The notes below the pieces were generated by a model that ran no database searches, was not told where the DNA came from, and saw only the letters and a list, made by a program, of their open reading frames with translations. A stretch of DNA of 64,000 bases from Bombyx mori (lineage: Eukaryota; Arthropoda; Insecta; Lepidoptera; Bombycidae). Positions 24,608 through 36,147 of the stretch are shown one piece after another. Position 1 is the first letter of the stretch. Each line of letters starts with the position of its first letter. The DNA lies in the NCBI RefSeq assembly GCF_030269925.1, contig NC_085128.1, positions 9,054,501-9,118,500 on the forward strand, written 5' to 3'. The translations under genes and the position numbers were made by a program.

Positions 24608-25629
24608 GATATATTAATGTATACATCAGTCTCTGGTTCCCACATTAGAGGGGATGATAGATCGGAAGTAAGTCACGGTGTTTGATTTGTGTTCAATTTT
24701 TTTCACAGGATCCCTATCAGCGTGGCAGATGCAGTATTTGGGAGTTGAACCTCCTAGTTGAGTTAATTTGTTTCCTATTAGTTATTTATTAAAGAATTTG
24801 AACACTACAGAGTGACCCCGAGCTACGAATTTCTCCTGTGCTATGGGTACCAGAAAAATATATAGACATATACTATATACAAAATAAGTACACCTAATTC
24901 TTGATATCAAAGTATTAGTATCAGAAATACTGATACCCAACTGATGCTCCAATAAGTGATTGAAACTGGTTGCTGCACAGTAGTTAGGTTACTGCACCAA
25001 TGAGCCTATCTTAGGAATACGGTAGCGCTAAACAGGAAACCATGATTTATCAAAGATTCTAAGGCGGCCATGTGATGCGCTGGTTAGCACGAGATAGGGA
25101 GATCACCCTACAGTCTCAGTGAATGCGTCAATTAAAAGAGCATTAAAAGGGCACTATTGCGAAGTGCATTTCTTTAAAGTAGTATTTATTGTAACTGAAT
25201 AAGTTTTCTTTATTATTTTAATAGGCAACCTAGTAGACGGTTGATATGATCATAAATCGGGGACCTATAATGTATTGCTATCAAAAAATTTTTATTTAAA
25301 TTTGCAACAAATTGTTACTTAATAAATTTCCTCGGTATCTTACTCATGTAATCATGTACAAAGTAATACTTTGAGTTCTTTTAAATATGATTAAATAACT
25401 ACTACTTTTCTTACGTTTCTTACCGCCTTAAATAACTAGTATTAATATATAAATAGCTCTTTTTGGTTACTCATTTCGGCGGCTATTGCTGTTGAACTCA
25501 TCTTGAGTTACGAGAATACCGGACGTATAGAACTATCTTAGTTTTCAAATCCCGCAGGCAGGAGATTATTTTTATTAAGAAATACGAATATGGCACGTGT
25601 TCGCCTCTGCTAGGCCGTATTGTGTAAGC
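24608..25629. other. No gene recognised
   Basis: AT-rich flank between the full-length LINE and old SINE relics. Confidence 0.5.
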
Positions 25630-25818
25630 CTGTAGGTATAGGTACTATAATGTCTACTGTGATCGTGAAGAAGACATGCATTTCGGGATGAAGGGTGGTA
25701 TAACAGCCACAAAATCCCAATGAGATTTCGTTCATAATGTGTGCGACGGCATCCACGTATTCATGTTGATGCATTTTAGTAAGTATTTAATGCCAAGTGC
25801 ACTGCTCGTCTACTTCTG
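25630..25818 (+). mobile_element. Bm1 SINE, strongly diverged
   Basis: tgcatttcgggatgaagggt and tttaatgccaagtg resemble Bm1 body and end. Confidence 0.4.
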
Positions 25819-25864
25819 AACACTAAAAAGATTGAAGTAGTTTTGATATTGCAGAAAGCTCCGT

Positions 25865-26012
25865 TTTGGGCCATGTATACATAAGCAAGCAATACTGATA
25901 TTTGGAGACATCGTAATAGGGAAGATCTTCCATTGAGTGGCGCGTTGTTGCTCTGTAAATCGACGGTCCGAATGTTATTGTTCGGAACTTGTACATATAA
26001 AAATAAAACTGA
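25865..26012 (-). repeat. Diverged LTR-related copy of the miniature element
   Basis: Antisense match to the LTR at 32625 (acaagttccgaacaataaca, ggaccgtcgat, caatggaagatcttccc). Only one LTR is recognisable, so it may be a solo LTR. Confidence 0.5.
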
Positions 26013-26043
26013 AATAAAGTATTAATAATAATAATAATAATAA

Positions 26044-26388
26044 TGAAGTGAGCAGAATTTGGCGACAGGAAAAAGTATACATAGTACCCATAGTTCTCTC
26101 CACAACAGGCGTCATTCCCAACCATCTTCTCCAAAGCCTAAAAATATTAGACCTCAAAGAAACTCTCTACATGACTATCCAAAAAGCCGCAATCTTGAAT
26201 ACATGTAGAATAGTCAGGAAATTCTTGCAGATAGACGAAAACGAAATTGCCCCTCATAATAACATACCGTCAACATAAATTTTCCTTACTACACGCTGCG
26301 TTCACTTGGTTTAGGCCCGTGGATGTGGTTCAGACTAGCCAAAGTGCTAAGAAAAGATTACCTTTCTGAAAAATAATAATAATAATAA
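26044..26388 (+). mobile_element. R2/R4-type LINE C-terminus remnant
   Basis: Frame 26048-26278 contains VYIVPIVLSTTGVIPNHLLQ and IQKAAILNTCRIVRKFL, the conserved end of R2/R4-type proteins. A short 3' UTR follows, with an (AAT)n tail at about 26372-26386. The left flank is also an AAT microsatellite (about 26020-26043). Confidence 0.7.
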
Positions 26389-26499
26389 AAACATATCATG
26401 AAAATATTATTAGCGTGATTCAGGCATTTTTGAAGTATCTTGTGACAGCTACCGTCCAAGATATACCATGCATACACATGTATGTATAAGTTGCCTTTA

Positions 26500-26645
26500 C
26501 ACAGCAGTTTTAAGACTCAGATTTGTAGTAAAACAGATGCCCTGCCCTTCAAACCGAAAAGCCCTTCTACTTTACGGTAGAAATAGGCAGGGTGGTGGTA
26601 GTGCCTACCCGAGCAGGTTCATAAGACACCCTACCACCAACACCA
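26500..26645 (-). mobile_element. Bm1 SINE middle part
   Basis: Antisense gccctgcccttcaaaccgaa, ggtagaaataggcagggtgg, accctaccacca. Confidence 0.7.
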
Positions 26646-27411
26646 AAATAACAGTATTTTTAAGTCACTGTTAAGGTATGTGTTGATTATTTATATGAAT
26701 TATTAATAAAGTTTACTAATCTACTAGAAACGTTTTTAAAGCATACTCGACTGCACTACATTTATTAAAATTACTCTCATTTTAATCTTATTTACGCTCA
26801 AGGGTTGCTTAGAAGAGATTGTTTTAAGTGACAAGATCGCTTAAGGTGCTTTTATGTTTTAATGTGTTGGTACTATTTTGCTGGTGACAATAAAGCATAA
26901 TGTACTTAAATGTTGTATCTTATACTGCCAACAACCAACTTTTTCAATAAAAAAATAAAATGAAATACTATTACGTTTTTTTCTTGCTTTTATATACGAT
27001 GTCAACTTACATCGACAAAGTAAACACTACCCACCCTAACACATAAGTTCTGAGTCTCAATTTTACAGTATTTATTAACATTACAACAGGAATAGTTAGA
27101 GTAACAGTTTTTGTCAATTTCTCAAAATACTATGCGCTGCTCTTATGTTGCTTGCCAAATAATAATCTTTACAATATCAACGTAAGATCAGATTAATATA
27201 TATTGAACGGATAAATATTACCTGCGTCAGTAATCTTAAAGTTCGCAGTAAGATTTTTTATTAGACGTATTATTGCTGTCACCAAACGACGCTTCTGAAT
27301 TTATCATCGAGTGAAGATTGAGAAACGCCGTATTAATGAATTAGCGTCAAACAACACATTATAAATGAGAGGAACAGGACAGAAGAACATTATAAAATTA
27401 GACAAAAAAGG
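26646..27411. other. Upstream region of LCP30
   Basis: AT-rich, free of recognisable repeats; likely to contain the LCP30 control region. Confidence 0.5.
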
Positions 27412-27419
27412 TATAAATA
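27412..27419 (+). promoter_or_regulatory. TATA box of LCP30
   Basis: TATAAATA lies 66 nt before the LCP30 start codon. The sequence cacattcagg, about 30 nt downstream, contains a TTCAG initiator-like motif. Confidence 0.65.
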
Positions 27420-27477
27420 AGCATTGATTTTCTGTAGATCACATTCAGGTTGTTAAGTTTGCTTCATAACGACGGAA

Positions 27478-30107
27478 ATGCGTGTCTTTTTGGTAAGTGC
27501 GATCAATACAGTACGGGATACGTTGCAATGTTCGTGTAATCATAATGGTGTTCGGGATAATCGAATTGAAAAGTTAATTAATTTTACAATTATTCTTCTT
27601 TGTATTTTTTAAAATTCGTTTAGTGAACAGACAATCTATATACTTTAATTATCACACCCCATAGACATCACGATACAGACGACAAATTTGAATTGGAGTA
27701 CTTGTCATCTCACCTTCGAAATGGATTATATTGCTTAGTGTTGTAAATTGGTAGTTTTTTTACAGACTGTGTTTAGTGACAACTCAATCATTTATTTCTA
27801 GGCAATCTGCCTGTCTCTGACAGTGGCGCTGGCCGCCGAAACTGGAAAGTGAGTACTGATTTTAATTTTAGTGCAAATAAAAGTTACGTGTTTCTTGGAA
27901 AGTGTTTAAATGGTTGTTGTGTTTTATTCAAATTGGAGTGACTTATTTTAAAAGGTGTTTCAATCGATTTTATATTTTTAATCAGGTAATCAATAATCAA
28001 TTTGGATTTCAGTCTTGTAAATTTTGTTTTAGTAATTTCATTATAAATCGGTAATTAGAATAATATATGATACATTCTCCATGCTCTTATTTAAAAAAAA
28101 AAAATCTTTTTTCTTTCTATTCAGTTCATATTTTTTTTGGGAAAGATCAGATATGTTCGTTGTTATTTAAGCCCCGCTTTCAATTTTCAGCAGTTATCTT
28201 GTTTATTATTGTTAAGTTTTGGCGATTTTTTTTGACGAAAAAACGAGAAAAAAAATCAAAACAATAATTCACGATATCTTTCAATGTTTTTTTTTTCTCA
28301 GGTACACTCCTTTCCAGTACAACCGAGTTTACTCTACTGTTTCTCCATTCGTCTATAAGCCAGGCCGCTATGTAGCTGATCCAGGCCGTTATGACCCCAG
28401 CCGCGACAACTCTGGCCGTTACATTCCCGACAACTCTGGTGCCTACAAGTACGTTTTCTTATCTTAACTTTTCCTTTCTTGGATTAGTCTACTTATCATA
28501 AAGCTATAAGTTATCTACTACTATTAATTAATAGTTAATCGTCAATCTGTAACGTTGAAAATAAAATTAGAGAATAATAATTGAAATCGAATTTTCGTGG
28601 AATGACATACCTAATTAAAATCAGAGAAGTAGATTTTCGGTGCAACCAAACAAAATTAAAATAAATATGAACCGTACAAATGTTATAATGTTTTTGGGAA
28701 ACTATAGAGGAATATTAATTTAGCGAAGGAATTACTCGGAACGCCTCGGCGATATAAATAGTCATAATGCCATTGCTGATATTGAAGTGAACAATTTGCA
28801 AGGCGACTTCGTCAAAGTGTACATGCCATGTAATTTAAATTCTAGTACCCAATAGAAAATGATATTAAATTTCATATTGCTTTAAGAATTAATACAACAT
28901 CATTAAAACGTGAGATTACAATCAATGTACTAGTCGCCCTTATGTATATCATATTACTTTATCGGAGTGTTATCTAAAGGCAAACGTGTATTATTATTTA
29001 TGTGAATGGTTTTAGCGGTGACCGTGGAGACCGTGGTGCCGCCGGTGGCTTCTACACTGGATCCGGTACTGCTGGAGGTCCCGGAGGAGCCTACGTCGGA
29101 ACCAAGGAGGACCTCAGCAAATACCTGTCAGTAGTTCTTCTATTAATTTTAATATTAGCTAATTTTGAATTAAATAAAATACCTCTCAGTTCGATTTTAA
29201 GCGGTCAGTTAGATGGTTCATCATCAGATCAAAGTTATATACTGTTTTTTATAAATTTGGTGTTAAATGGTCTGGAGTTGTAGGATATTAAAAGTTGAAT
29301 GTCTTCGCTTAGCTTGAGATATAAGGTATAAGTCTCACTAGACTTAGAACTAACCTACCAATCAAAAATTCGTTTTTACCATCGCACCGCCCGCCACCGG
29401 AGCAGAGTTCATCCACACTACCTGGAGCCACTGAGGTCATCCACAATGCGTTTCCAGAGGTCTTTTTTGCCACGTACCATCCGGCTATGGAATGAGCTCC
29501 CCTCCACGGTGTTTCTCGAGCGCTATGACATGTCCTTCTTCAAACGAGGCTTGTTGAGAGTATTAAGCAGTAGGCAGGCTTGGCTCTGCCCCTGGCATTG
29601 CTGAAGTCCATGGGCGACGGTAACTACTCACCATCAGGTGGGCCGTATGCTCGTCTGCCTACAAAGGCAATAAAAAAAGAGTTATATAATGTTAAATTTT
29701 ATTACAGTGGTGATGCTTACAAGGGATCCAGCATTGTTCCCCTGCCCGTCGTGAAGCCTACCATTCCCGTGCCAGTCACACCCACATACGTTGCCAGCAA
29801 GGTGGTCACACCCACATACGTTGCCAGCAAGGTGGTCCCACCCAGCGGCGCCGGCTACGACTACAAATACGGCATCATCCGTTACGACAATGACGTCGCT
29901 CCCGAAGGCTACCACTACTTGTACGAGACCGAGAACAAGATTCTCGCTGAAGAAGCCGGCAAGGTCGAGAATGTCGGCACCGAAAACGAAGGCATCAAGG
30001 TCAAGGGATTCTACGAATACGTTGGCCCCGACGGTGTCACCTACAGAGTAGACTACACTGCTGACGAAAACGGTTTCGTTGCTGACGGAGCTCACATCCC
30101 TAAGTAA
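27478..30107 (+). CDS. Lcp30: Larval cuticle protein LCP30 (RR-1), five exons, 239 aa
   Basis: Exons 27478-27492 (MRVFL), 27802-27848, 28302-28448, 29016-29126 and 29708-30107 join in frame. The product has signal peptide [16 protein letters not shown], then GRY repeats ([21 protein letters not shown]), a Gly-rich exon 4 with [12 protein letters not shown] (an RGD tripeptide), a P/V segment containing a duplicated [10 protein letters not shown], and an RR-1 domain ending [18 protein letters not shown] recognise this as silkworm LCP30 from memory; no search was run. The role is a structural, chitin-binding protein of larval cuticle. Exon boundaries fall between protein modules: signal peptide, GRY repeats, RGD/Gly-rich, RR. 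TATA and AATAAA signals flank the gene. A LINE tail in intron 4 ends 28 nt before exon 5, without breaking the frame. Confidence 0.93.
29379..29679 (+). mobile_element. LINE 3' end in LCP30 intron 4
   Basis: Encodes a non-LTR C-terminus ([20 protein letters not shown], then [11 protein letters not shown]). A 3' terminus follows with ccatcaggtgggccgtatgc, tcgtctgcctacaaaggcaa and A7. The same family (called the RLWNELP family here) recurs at 3023, 9075, 30642, 35790, 40105 and 63370. Its clade is not assigned. Confidence 0.8.
29775..29834 (+). repeat. 30-bp tandem duplication inside LCP30 exon 5
   Basis: Two adjacent 30-bp units (29775-29804 and 29805-29834) are identical and encode the repeated [10 protein letters not shown] in the linker before the RR domain. 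Confidence 0.85.
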
Positions 30108-30256
30108 ATCTAGTCGAGATCAATATTTTAAGGTTATTTTAGAAAGAAAAGAAAAAAAAACGTACATAAAGCACCACTTTACTTTTACAGCCGTTTGTCT
30201 AACCTTCTACCTACAAGATAATTAATCAGGCTATTATTTAATGTGTTTATCATGAT

Positions 30257-30262
30257 AATAAA
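30257..30262 (+). promoter_or_regulatory. Polyadenylation signal of LCP30
   Basis: AATAAA lies 150 nt after the LCP30 stop codon and is followed by a T-rich stretch. Confidence 0.6.
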
Positions 30263-30640
30263 GATTGCTCTGTGAAAAACACGTTAATTTTACATTCCTT
30301 ACATATATTACCTAAACGATTTTTTTTAAGGAAAAAAAACAGTATAATTTATTTTTTGTAAAATAAGATAGTGTTTTGTATCAGGAGACGAACTATACAT
30401 AAGTTCGAGGAATATTATTAATAATATTAATTTATTCTTAGAATTGAGACATTTAAAGTATACATTAAACTTGATACATTTAAGTTGTTGATATTTGCAT
30501 TTGTGGAGCGTAAATTAGATATTAATGCAGATGTTCCGGATATTCCACGATCACAAATGTCAAATGTGACTGGAAAATATGTTATTGTAATGTTATCTAT
30601 TGTCATTCCTACGTTATTGCTTTAGGCAGTACATATTATC

Positions 30641-30641
<1 letters not shown>

Positions 30642-30692
<51 letters not shown>

Positions 30693-30797
30693 TGCCCTTG
30701 TAGGCAGACGAGCATACGGCCCACCTGATGGTGAGTGGTTACCGTCGCCCATGGACTTCAGCAATGCCAGGGGCAGAGCCAAGCCGCTGCCTACCGT
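30642..30797 (-). mobile_element. LINE 3' terminus with 49-nt poly-A
   Basis: 49 T at 30642-30690 followed by attgcccttgtaggcagacg is an antisense RLWNELP-family terminus with an unusually long, uninterrupted tail. The uninterrupted tail suggests a young insertion. Confidence 0.75.
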
Positions 30798-30828
30798 TTT
30801 GGATAACAATTCCTTTTTTTTTTATAAT

Positions 30829-31871
30829 TGAAAGATTACTGGTGGCCCGAAGGCTTTTCCAGTTTCACCTTCACCAGGACAGGTGGGCGAGCAAAGGCTC
30901 AGCCAGGAGGGATGGGTTTTGCTAACAACTGCCCGAGCGCCTCCGAAGGAGACCTAACAACTCAAGAGCAATTGCTTCGCGAATGAATCTACTACCGGAT
31001 CGAAATCGCGACCCGCTGAGAAGATCCGGCGAGAAACTCAGCGGGCTGATGCATGGGTTAGGTTGCACGTCGACCTCTTTGTCGAGTTCGATGAGTACGG
31101 TTACCGGGGTCCCTAAGCCTTCTCCTAGTATAAGAGCTGAAGGCGTCTAATGTAAAGATTATTGGATCTGATGGATCCGTAAGGACGTGTCTAGGGCGTC
31201 GACGGTGACTGGCTCTTGCATGATCAGGATTCGGCGAGTAGTCAGCGGCGGCAACGATAAGGCGATTATCATGACGCATAGCCTTATCGAAGTACTGCTC
31301 CGACACTGACTTCATGTATTTCCGAATTGATTCGAGGCCCAGGTCGTCGTGTAGGTCAACGTTCCTCACGAACCGTGGAGTCCCGACGACTAACCTGCCA
31401 AAGCAGGATTATAGGGATTAGAGGGTGTCTATGTGTGTGCGGGCCGCGTGAGCGAACATCACACTCGCGTGAGTCATGACGGGCTTTATGCAAGTTTTGT
31501 AAAGTGTCAATTTGTTCCCAATGGACATTTTACTCCGTTTAAAGATCATGGGATAGAGTCTGCCGAGAATAAATGCGGCACGGTCGCGGACTGTTTTTAC
31601 ATGCGGGTGGAATGTCATGGATGCATCCAGGGCGACTCCCAGGAACTTGACCTTCCTAGCCCAGGGTATAGGTTGGCCGAAGAGGGTGATCGGGGGTCTG
31701 ATATTTCTCCTCCTAATGCGTGAGGAAATAAGCGGTGAGGTTTCCCTTTGAAATAACACTGCGGTGCTTTTCGCTGGGTTGATGTCTATGCACCATTTTC
31801 GGAACCACTGTCCTAGGGCTACGGCTGCGCTCTGAAGCTTCTTCGCAATAAGGGACTTATTTCTACTCGAC
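30829..31871 (-). mobile_element. 5'-truncated Jockey-like LINE fragment
   Basis: Antisense 3' half of the family at 19425: 3' UTR, ORF2 C-terminus (NVDLHDDLGLESIRKYMKS) and part of the RT from SSRNKSLIAKK onward. It is split into 103- and 151-aa frames. Near-identical 12-mers gataacaattcc (30801) and gatatcaattcc (31893) may be the TSD, with about 20 extra nt at the 5' junction. Confidence 0.83.
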
Positions 31872-31987
31872 ATCTAGACTCGAAATCTAACTGATATCAA
31901 TTCCCTCCTTTAGATCGTTCCTCGTCGAAATATATTCCTGGCGTTGAAGAATTTGATGAGACATGATAACTGATTTGTAAAAATAGG

Positions 31988-32225
31988 TTTTTTATAGCTT
32001 AGATGGGTGGACGAGCTCACAGCCCACCTGGTGTTAAGTGGTTACTGGAGCCCATAGACATCTACAACGTCAATGTGCCATCCACCTTAAGACATAAGTT
32101 CTAATGTCTCAGTATAGTTAAAACGGCTGCCCTGCCCTTCAAACGTATTACTGCCACACGGCAGAAATAGGCAGGGTGGTGGTACCTACCCACGCGGACT
32201 CACAAGAGGTCCCACCACTAGTAAT
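31988..32225 (-). mobile_element. Bm1 SINE 3' part
   Basis: Antisense, from tttttatagcttagatgggt to ggtcccaccactagtaa. Confidence 0.85.
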
Positions 32226-32624
32226 TTTAAAGACTGTACTCAATATATAGTCGTTACAGTTCTTTTATAAGTTAGTTAATAATTATTGATTGAATTTTGA
32301 AGGGTAGCCTAAAGATATAAGATAGCCTAAAGAGGAAACTTCGACTTATACCTATATAATTATGTTTCGTGGTGGGTGATGGCATTCACGTTGTGGTGGA
32401 AACCGATTACTATTTAGATTTTGAACACAGACCAAATCTTTGTACTAACTTTTTGAATGTTTCATAGTTAATTATAGCTACAGCGACAACGGTCACAGCT
32501 ACTTTCATAGTAGGAGAATTGCTATAAACAATTTCGATATTAGATTTCCAACAAAAATCGCCGTTTCTAATGGACTGCTTGTCCCAGTTTACTTAGTTTT
32601 TGACAATAAGGATCGAATTGAATG

Positions 32625-32804
32625 TGTGGCGGGTAGCCATCATACAACGCAAGATAATTGACAGATGCCTGAATCTCGCTTACGACATTTTCAAGATAAA
32701 GCGCATATATACAAGTTCCGAACAACAACATTGGGACCGTCGGTCTACCGAGCAATATCACCCGCTCGGTGGAAGATCTTCCCTTTGTTGTATATCTCCC
32801 CAAA
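32625..32804 (+). repeat. 5' LTR of the miniature element
   Basis: 180-bp repeat beginning TGTGGCGGGTAGCC and ending CTCCCCAAA. It pairs with the copy at 33203. Confidence 0.7.
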
Positions 32805-33202
32805 CTGGTGACCTGCGACGTGATGTGAACACGCAACCTTCTGATTCATCATCAGCGCATCAAGAACTTCGGCTACCACGATCCACGCATTCTCGCAGAT
32901 AAAAGCAAGTCATCGACAGTCGTCCCACAGCAAGCCAGCATCGCAGCCTCAACAGGACCATCGCAGCCGACTCACCGCGCTTCCTGATCCTACGGCACGC
33001 ACCTACACTGCCTCATCACGCAGCATTCAAGCTCAGTCTCGACTCACCGTAGACTTCGAGCAGCACTGGCGACAATCACGCAGCATTCAAGCTCAGTTTC
33101 GACTCACCGCAAACTTCGAGCAGCACTGGCACTTGCAAGCTAATCTCAGCACGGACAACGATAACTAAAAATGACACGACCTCCAGTCTCGGAGGGGAGT
33201 GA

Positions 33203-33383
33203 TGTGGCGGGCAGCCATCATGCAACGCAAGATAATTGACAGATGCCTGAATCTCGCTTACGACACTTTCAAGATAAAGCGCATATATACAAGTTCCGAA
33301 CAACAACATTCGGACCGTCGGTCTACTGAGCAAATATCACCCGCTCGGTGGAAGATCTTCCCTTTGTCGTATATCTCACTAAA
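33203..33383 (+). repeat. 3' LTR of the miniature element
   Basis: 181-bp repeat beginning TGTGGCGGGCAGCC and ending CTCACTAAA, directly after the polypurine run. Confidence 0.7.
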
Positions 33384-33387
33384 AATG

Positions 33388-33928
33388 TTGGACCTGATGG
33401 TAGAGTTCACGCTGGATGTTTCTCCTCCAATTGCAATAAATACAGAGTGAAACCTTTTCGAGCATTAATCCAGGCGTTCGTTTGGGCTGGACAACATTTC
33501 AACCGAGTTACTAAGGCTAGTGAGTAAGAGCAGCCTTTCGAGCAAATTATTCATTTTTATTTTTTGACAATCTTTCATTGTAAACGTAATAGAAATTATA
33601 TTGATCAATTTCCAAAATAATTTAAATACGTAGAAACTACGCTAAAATGCAATATGTATTAGGAAAACATGCTTAAATAGTAAAAAGAACTAACAGGTAA
33701 ATGGTTTTTTTTCGATAATACTCGCCCGTCAATAACTAGTCGAAGGAAAAACAGAAGAGGAAAAGGCACCGAGCTGTTTTGTCATTCCCATTATATATAG
33801 TGTCATCACATTATGTACAAAGGAAGATTATCTTTAATATCCTTTTCACCGACCAGAATGGGCACATTAGACACCGAAAGTTAATGTTTTCTTTCGTTAT
33901 AGATAAAATAACAGGGTATATCCTTCTA
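33388..33928. other. No gene recognised
   Basis: AT-rich spacer between the miniature LTR element and the R1-type insertion. Confidence 0.5.
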
Positions 33929-33941
33929 GGTATCTTCAGAT

Positions 33942-34699
33942 CATTGTGGTTGCGACTTGGACACGGCGGAGCACACGCTCGTTGCCTGCCCCGCGTGGGA
34001 GGGGTGGCGCCGTGTCCTCGTCGCAAAAATAGGAAACGACTTGTCGTTGCCGAGTGTTGTGGCATCGATGCTCGGCGACGACGAGTCGTGGAAGGCGATG
34101 CTCGACTTCTGCGAGTGCACCATCTCGCAGAAGGAGGCGGCGGGGCGCGTGAGAGACGCACAGGCCCGCCGCCGTCGAGCGGGGGCCAGGGAGGCGGATC
34201 TCGCCCAAGCCCTGGCCCTCTAAGTGTTTCGGGTCTCCCTCACATGTCGGCCTGGGGACCGACGAAGGGGGCCTAAGAAGACGACGTGCAAGCTGCTCTG
34301 CACGCGTTTTATGCATGAGCATCCGGGTGATGGAAGGCCGGCTATCCTCAACCCACGCTGGTTCTGACCCAGCGGGGTATTCCGTAGGATAGACCATTCT
34401 AACCGGCGCCATCTAGGCGGGCTTCGGATAGCCTGCCGACCGAGAGGGCTGGTGGTCGTGGCGCCGACGACCGCCAGTCCGGCGTCCCGAGGGAGAGGGT
34501 GATGGGAGAGATGTGCTCCGCACTAAACGCTTCACTTTCCCCCCTTGCCATTTCATGAGTTTTGTCTCATGCGAGGTTTGGACGTTGGTTGTTGAGAGAC
34601 AGGAGGTTTTAGTCGGTTCGACTCCGACATGCCCCGCCCTCCATCCCCAGTGAAGGGCGGAAGTCCGGCGATTTCCTATTGACAAAAAAAAAAAAAAAA
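33942..34699 (+). mobile_element. 5'-truncated R1-type LINE with 13-bp TSD
   Basis: The direct repeat ggtatcttcagat at 33929-33941 and 34700-34712 brackets a 758-bp insertion ending in poly-A. The 5' end retains the ORF2 C-terminus from about 33951 to 34223: a CD-LDTAEHTLVACPAWEGW zinc-knuckle-like motif and a basic ARRRRAGAREA tail, as in R1-clade elements. The rest is a GC-rich 3' UTR. A close relative in the opposite orientation lies at 14479-15069. Confidence 0.85.
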
Positions 34700-34728
34700 G
34701 GTATCTTCAGATGTGAGCTTAAATCCTC

Positions 34729-35775
34729 AGTTAATCTTTTTTCTCCATTTATTGGCTGATAGCCTAAGAGGCTATTCCAGCTACGCCCGAACGGGTAGGT
34801 AAGCTCACGGGCTCAATCTGAGAGAATTTGCTAACACTAGCTCCAGCAAGAGCAGTGCTTCGCAGTAGCTACCACCGGATCTACTATGGAAAAAATCAGC
34901 GTTCTGATGTTTAGGTTAAGTTGCACGTCGAAATCTTTGCCGAGTTCGACGAGTACGGTTACCGGGGTTCCTAAGCCTGCTCCTAGTGTTATAGCTAAAG
35001 CCATCTAATGCAAGGGTTATTGGATATAATGGATCCGTAAGGACGTCTCTAGGGTGTCAAAGCTGGCTGGCTCCTGCGTGATCAGGATTCGGGCAGTAGT
35101 TAGTTGCGGCAACGATAAGGCGATTATCATGCCACATAATTTTATCGAAGTACCGTTTCAACACTGACTTCGTGTGTTTCCGGATTGATTCGAGGCCCAG
35201 GTCGTAGTGTAGGTCAACGTTCCTCACGAACCGTGGAGCTCCGACGCTAATCTTCAAAAGCGGGATTGCAGGGATCGGACGGCTGCGTGAGCGAACACCA
35301 CATTCGCGTAGGTCATGACGGCCCTTATGCAAGATTTGTAAAGCGTCACCTAGTTCCGAATCCACATTTTACTCCGCTTACAAATCATGGGGTTGAGTCT
35401 GCTGAGAATAAGCGCGGCACGGTCGCGGACTAATTTTATATGCGAACGGAATGTCATTGGTGCATCCAGGGTGACTCCCAGGTACTTGACCTTCCTGACC
35501 CGGGGTATAGGTTGGCCGAAGGGGGATCGGGGGTGTGATATTTTTCCTCCTAATGCGGAAGGAAATGCGCTTTGAGTTTCCCTCCTTTGAAATAGCACTG
35601 CTGTGCTTTTCGCTGGGTTGATATCTATGCGCACATTTTTGAAACCACTGTCCGAGGGTTACGGCTGCGCTCTGGAGTTTACTAGCGATTAGGGACTTGT
35701 TTCCACTCGAGTAGTAAACGATTGTGTCGTTGGCGAATAAGGCTAGCTGGGTCGGTGGCGACCGGGGAATTATCA
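34729..35775 (-). mobile_element. 5'-truncated Jockey-like LINE fragment
   Basis: Antisense ORF2 3' part of a family related to that at 19425, from LALFANDTIVYYSS (a decayed FADD, Asp to Asn) to the C-terminus. It carries a different 3' UTR type (ggctattccagctacgccc). The frame is shifted several times. Confidence 0.8.
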
Positions 35776-35789
35776 AATTTAGCAGTCGT

Positions 35790-35862
35790 CAGTGGCTTAG
35801 CCGTGACGTTGGCAATGCTGAAGTCTATGAGCGACGGTGAGCGTTCACTCTCAGAGTCGTCT
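35790..35862 (+). mobile_element. LINE 3' terminus scrap
   Basis: A short match to ggcttggctctgcccctggc-attgctgaagtc-atgagcgacggtga of the RLWNELP family, next to the LINE fragment ending at 35775. Confidence 0.5.
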
Positions 35863-36147
35863 TCGATAACTTATCATAGCTACTTGGTTAAAATCATAAT
35901 TTAGATACTGCTTTTCATTAATATACTACAGTGGGGAAAAACATGAATAACGTTTTAGGGTGATTTATTTACTGGCGTTTTCAGAACTCCGTGTTACAAT
36001 TTATTTATTTAAAGAAAAAAAAACACTCTTTTCTTGTTTCCGTATAATTTTATATAACTAAGATGAGTTTTGATAACTTCTAAATGTTGATCGAAGCTCA
36101 AGAGAAGGTACATTAATTATGACAGCAACCGTACCATACAATAGCCG

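Larger units (their letters stand above)
32625..33383 (+). mobile_element. Miniature LTR retrotransposon (TRIM-like), no coding capacity
   Basis: Two direct repeats of 180-181 bp (32625-32804 and 33203-33383), highly similar, start TGTGGCGGG and are flanked by AATG (32621-32624 and 33384-33387), a plausible 4-bp TSD. One nt after the 5' repeat is tggtgacctgcgac, placed and shaped like a primer-binding site. ggaggggag at 33191-33199, just before the 3' repeat, looks like a polypurine tract. The internal 398 bp has no gag/pol frame but holds a tandem duplication of about 59 bp (33015-33072 and 33074-33131). This fits a terminal-repeat retrotransposon in miniature, or a deletion derivative mobilised by an LTR element. 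The strand is set by PBS and PPT order. Confidence 0.72.

Noticed and set aside
25070..25125. tRNA-like stretch gatgcgctggttagcac
   Set aside because: Only an A-box-like motif; no B box at the right distance.
29682..30095. 137-aa antisense frame over LCP30 exon 5
   Set aside because: Mirror of the GC-biased coding exon; the sense strand encodes a clear RR-1 protein.
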